A DNA stretch of 23,936 nucleotides, from NCBI GenBank assembly GCA_945494195.1, contig CALYVJ010000001.1, forward strand, positions 1 through 23,936, in the 5' to 3' direction. Each line of letters starts with the position of its first letter. Positions within the stretch are counted from its first letter, which is position 1. The position numbers and the translations under genes are program-made. The notes beneath the pieces were generated by a model. The model did not search any database and had not been told where the DNA came from. It worked only from the letters and a program-made list of their open reading frames with translations. Of this stretch, positions 22,975 to 23,936 are shown in pieces. Source of the stretch: an uncultured Selenomonas sp. (GTDB taxonomy: Bacteria > Bacillota > Negativicutes > Selenomonadales > Selenomonadaceae).

Positions 22975-23001
22975 GGCTGCCACACGAGTGGCAGCCTTTT
23001 T
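22975..23001 (+). terminator. Terminator after yqeY
   Basis: GGCTGCCAC (22975-22983) pairs perfectly with GTGGCAGCC (22988-22996) around an ACGA loop and is followed by TTTTT (22997-23001), a textbook intrinsic terminator 15 bases after yqeY. Confidence 0.95.
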
Positions 23002-23124
23002 CGATGCGAAAATAAGGCAATCTGTGCATGGAAAAGGTTTTTGGCAAGGCGCGTCGAATCATAAAAAGAGAACACGATTGCATCACCACGATCATCATCT
23101 TCATCATAGAAGGGAGGATTCTTT

Positions 23125-23781
23125 ATGGATAGCATCACCATGCCGGTCCTGCAGGTCCTGCTGCTGGCCATCATGTTCCTGGCGATACTCGTCGAGGTCA
23201 AGACGGGCGGCACGGGTGCAGGCATCATGTTCGGACTCGTCGCGGCCGTCGTCTTCTGGGGCAGCCAGTACGTCAAAGGGGCGGCCGACCTCTTCCAGAT
23301 TGGGCTCTTCCTCGGCGGCATCCTCTGCATCGTCGTCGAGATGCTGCTGCCGACTGTCGGACTCCTGGCCGGCGTCGGCGTGGCGGCCATGCTCTACAGC
23401 CTCGTGATGGCGCTCGGCGGCAATCTCGCCGCAGTGGCCGTGCTGATCTTTGCGTTGGTGGCCGCTGTCGGCGTCTTTGCGCTGATCGTCAACCAGCTGC
23501 CCTCGAGCCGTCTCTGGAAGCGTTTCGTGCTCAAGGACCAGTCGACGGCCAAGCGCGGCTACGTCAGCGCGGTGGAGGAAGCGGGGCTCGTCGGCGAGCA
23601 GGGGCCTGTCCTGACGGAACTGCGCCCCTCTGGCTCGGCGCTTCTCGAGGGCCATCCCGTCGATGTCGTCTCGGAGGGAGCTTTCATCGCAAAGGGCGAG
23701 CTCGTCCGGGTCATCTCGGTCCAGGGCAGCCGCGTCGTCGTGCGCCGCGTGGAAAAGCTCCCGAAGGAAGCAGCGAAATAA
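23125..23781 (+). CDS. nfeD: NfeD family membrane protein, short form
   Basis: The 218-residue protein has several N-terminal transmembrane helices (about 7-24, 31-47, 55-75 and 78-120, the last probably two segments), followed by a soluble C-terminal OB-fold domain. That domain is seen in AKRGYVSAVEEAGLVGEQGP, TELRPSGSALLEGHPVDVVS and EGAFIAKGELVRVISVQGSRVVVRRVE. It lacks the ClpP-like protease domain of long NfeD proteins. Short NfeD proteins work with flotillin-like FloA/FloT in membrane microdomains, and floA follows here after 30 bases. AAGGGAGG (23110-23117) is 7 bases before the ATG. DNA is high GC (hand count of 23161-23220 about 63%), continuous with yqeY. Confidence 0.92.
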   Translation: MDSITMPVLQVLLLAIMFLAILVEVKTGGTGAGIMFGLVAAVVFWGSQYVKGAADLFQIGLFLGGILCIVVEMLLPTVGLLAGVGVAAMLYSLVMALGGNLAAVAVLIFALVAAVGVFALIVNQLPSSRLWKRFVLKDQSTAKRGYVSAVEEAGLVGEQGPVLTELRPSGSALLEGHPVDVVSEGAFIAKGELVRVISVQGSRVVVRRVEKLPKEAAK

Positions 23782-23811
23782 CAAGATCGATACAATACTG
23801 GAGGCGTTCTT

Positions 23812-23936
23812 ATGGCAACACTGATCACATCCGCGTTCATTCTCGTGCTCATCGTAGCGGCTATCATGGTGTTCCTGCACTTCGTGCCGCTTGGGCTCTG
23901 GATCTCGGCGCTCGCCGCCGACGTCCACGTCAGCAT
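23812..23936 (+). CDS. floA: Flotillin-like protein FloA, 5' part only
   Basis: The first 41 codons read MATLITSAFILVLIVAAIMV, then FLHFVPLGLWISALAADVHVS. The hydrophobic hairpin followed by FVPLGLWISALAA is the N-terminal hallmark of the FloA/YqfA family. These scaffold proteins form membrane microdomains. The gene is cut by the window edge. GGAGG (23800-23804) lies 7 bases before the ATG, and the gene is probably cotranscribed with nfeD. Confidence 0.9.
   Translation, partial: MATLITSAFILVLIVAAIMVFLHFVPLGLWISALAADVHVS

Noticed and set aside
23041..23067. Possible nfeD promoter (TTGGCA at 23041-23046, TAAAAA at 23062-23067)
   Set aside because: The 15-base spacer is short and the -10 match is weak. 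I could not support it as a feature, although a promoter after the yqeY terminator is expected.

Overview
The window is a bacterial chromosome segment in which every complete gene reads on the + strand; the only minus-strand gene is a truncated rpsT at the left edge. The core gene content (lepA-hemW, hrcA-grpE-dnaK-dnaJ under a perfect CIRCE operator, prmA-rsmE-mtaB, HIT, rpsU, yqeY, nfeD-floA) is a Firmicutes arrangement. DnaK is 615 residues, the length of the form without the N-terminal-lobe insertion usual in proteobacteria. Base composition is intermediate (about half GC in core genes). A Negativicutes host such as a Selenomonas relative is my best guess from gene order and composition; it is an inference, not something I could test.

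Layout. 1-260: divergent promoters for rpsT (minus) and lepA (plus). 262-3240: lepA and hemW, closely spaced. 3270-5210: a two-gene cell-envelope unit with its own extended -10 promoter (membrane-anchored polysaccharide deacetylase, then a class A beta-lactamase-fold serine hydrolase lacking a recognisable deacylation glutamate). 5211-5406: tandem hairpins, a sigma-A-type promoter and CIRCE. 5413-10242: heat-shock operon hrcA-grpE-dnaK-dnaJ, with a long hairpin between dnaK and dnaJ and a terminator after dnaJ. 10291-18610: a defence island of five co-directional genes: YgjP-like zinc metalloprotease, hsdM, hsdS, hsdR, and a fused nucleotidyltransferase-HEPN protein. 18620-21688: prmA-rsmE-mtaB, a ribosome and tRNA modification unit. 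21707-22486: HIT protein and rpsU. 22510-23936: yqeY, nfeD and the start of floA.

How the parts fit. The flanking genes are housekeeping: translation (LepA, S20, S21, PrmA, RsmE, MtaB), haem handling (HemW), protein folding (HrcA regulon) and membrane microdomains (NfeD/FloA). The accessory part is the type I restriction-modification operon, which sits exactly between dnaJ and prmA, neighbours that are normally adjacent in many Firmicutes. Its first and last genes are not part of the classical R-M complex: a putative protease upstream and a single-chain toxin/antitoxin-like MNT-HEPN protein downstream. No integrase, transposase, tRNA gene or CRISPR array was seen.

Two compositional anomalies stand out. 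The hsdS target-recognition domains are AT-rich islands. The last ~1.4 kb (yqeY-nfeD-floA) is sharply more GC-rich than everything before it, although its gene order is the expected one. That could mean homologous replacement from a GC-rich relative or a chimeric assembly junction near 22440-22550.
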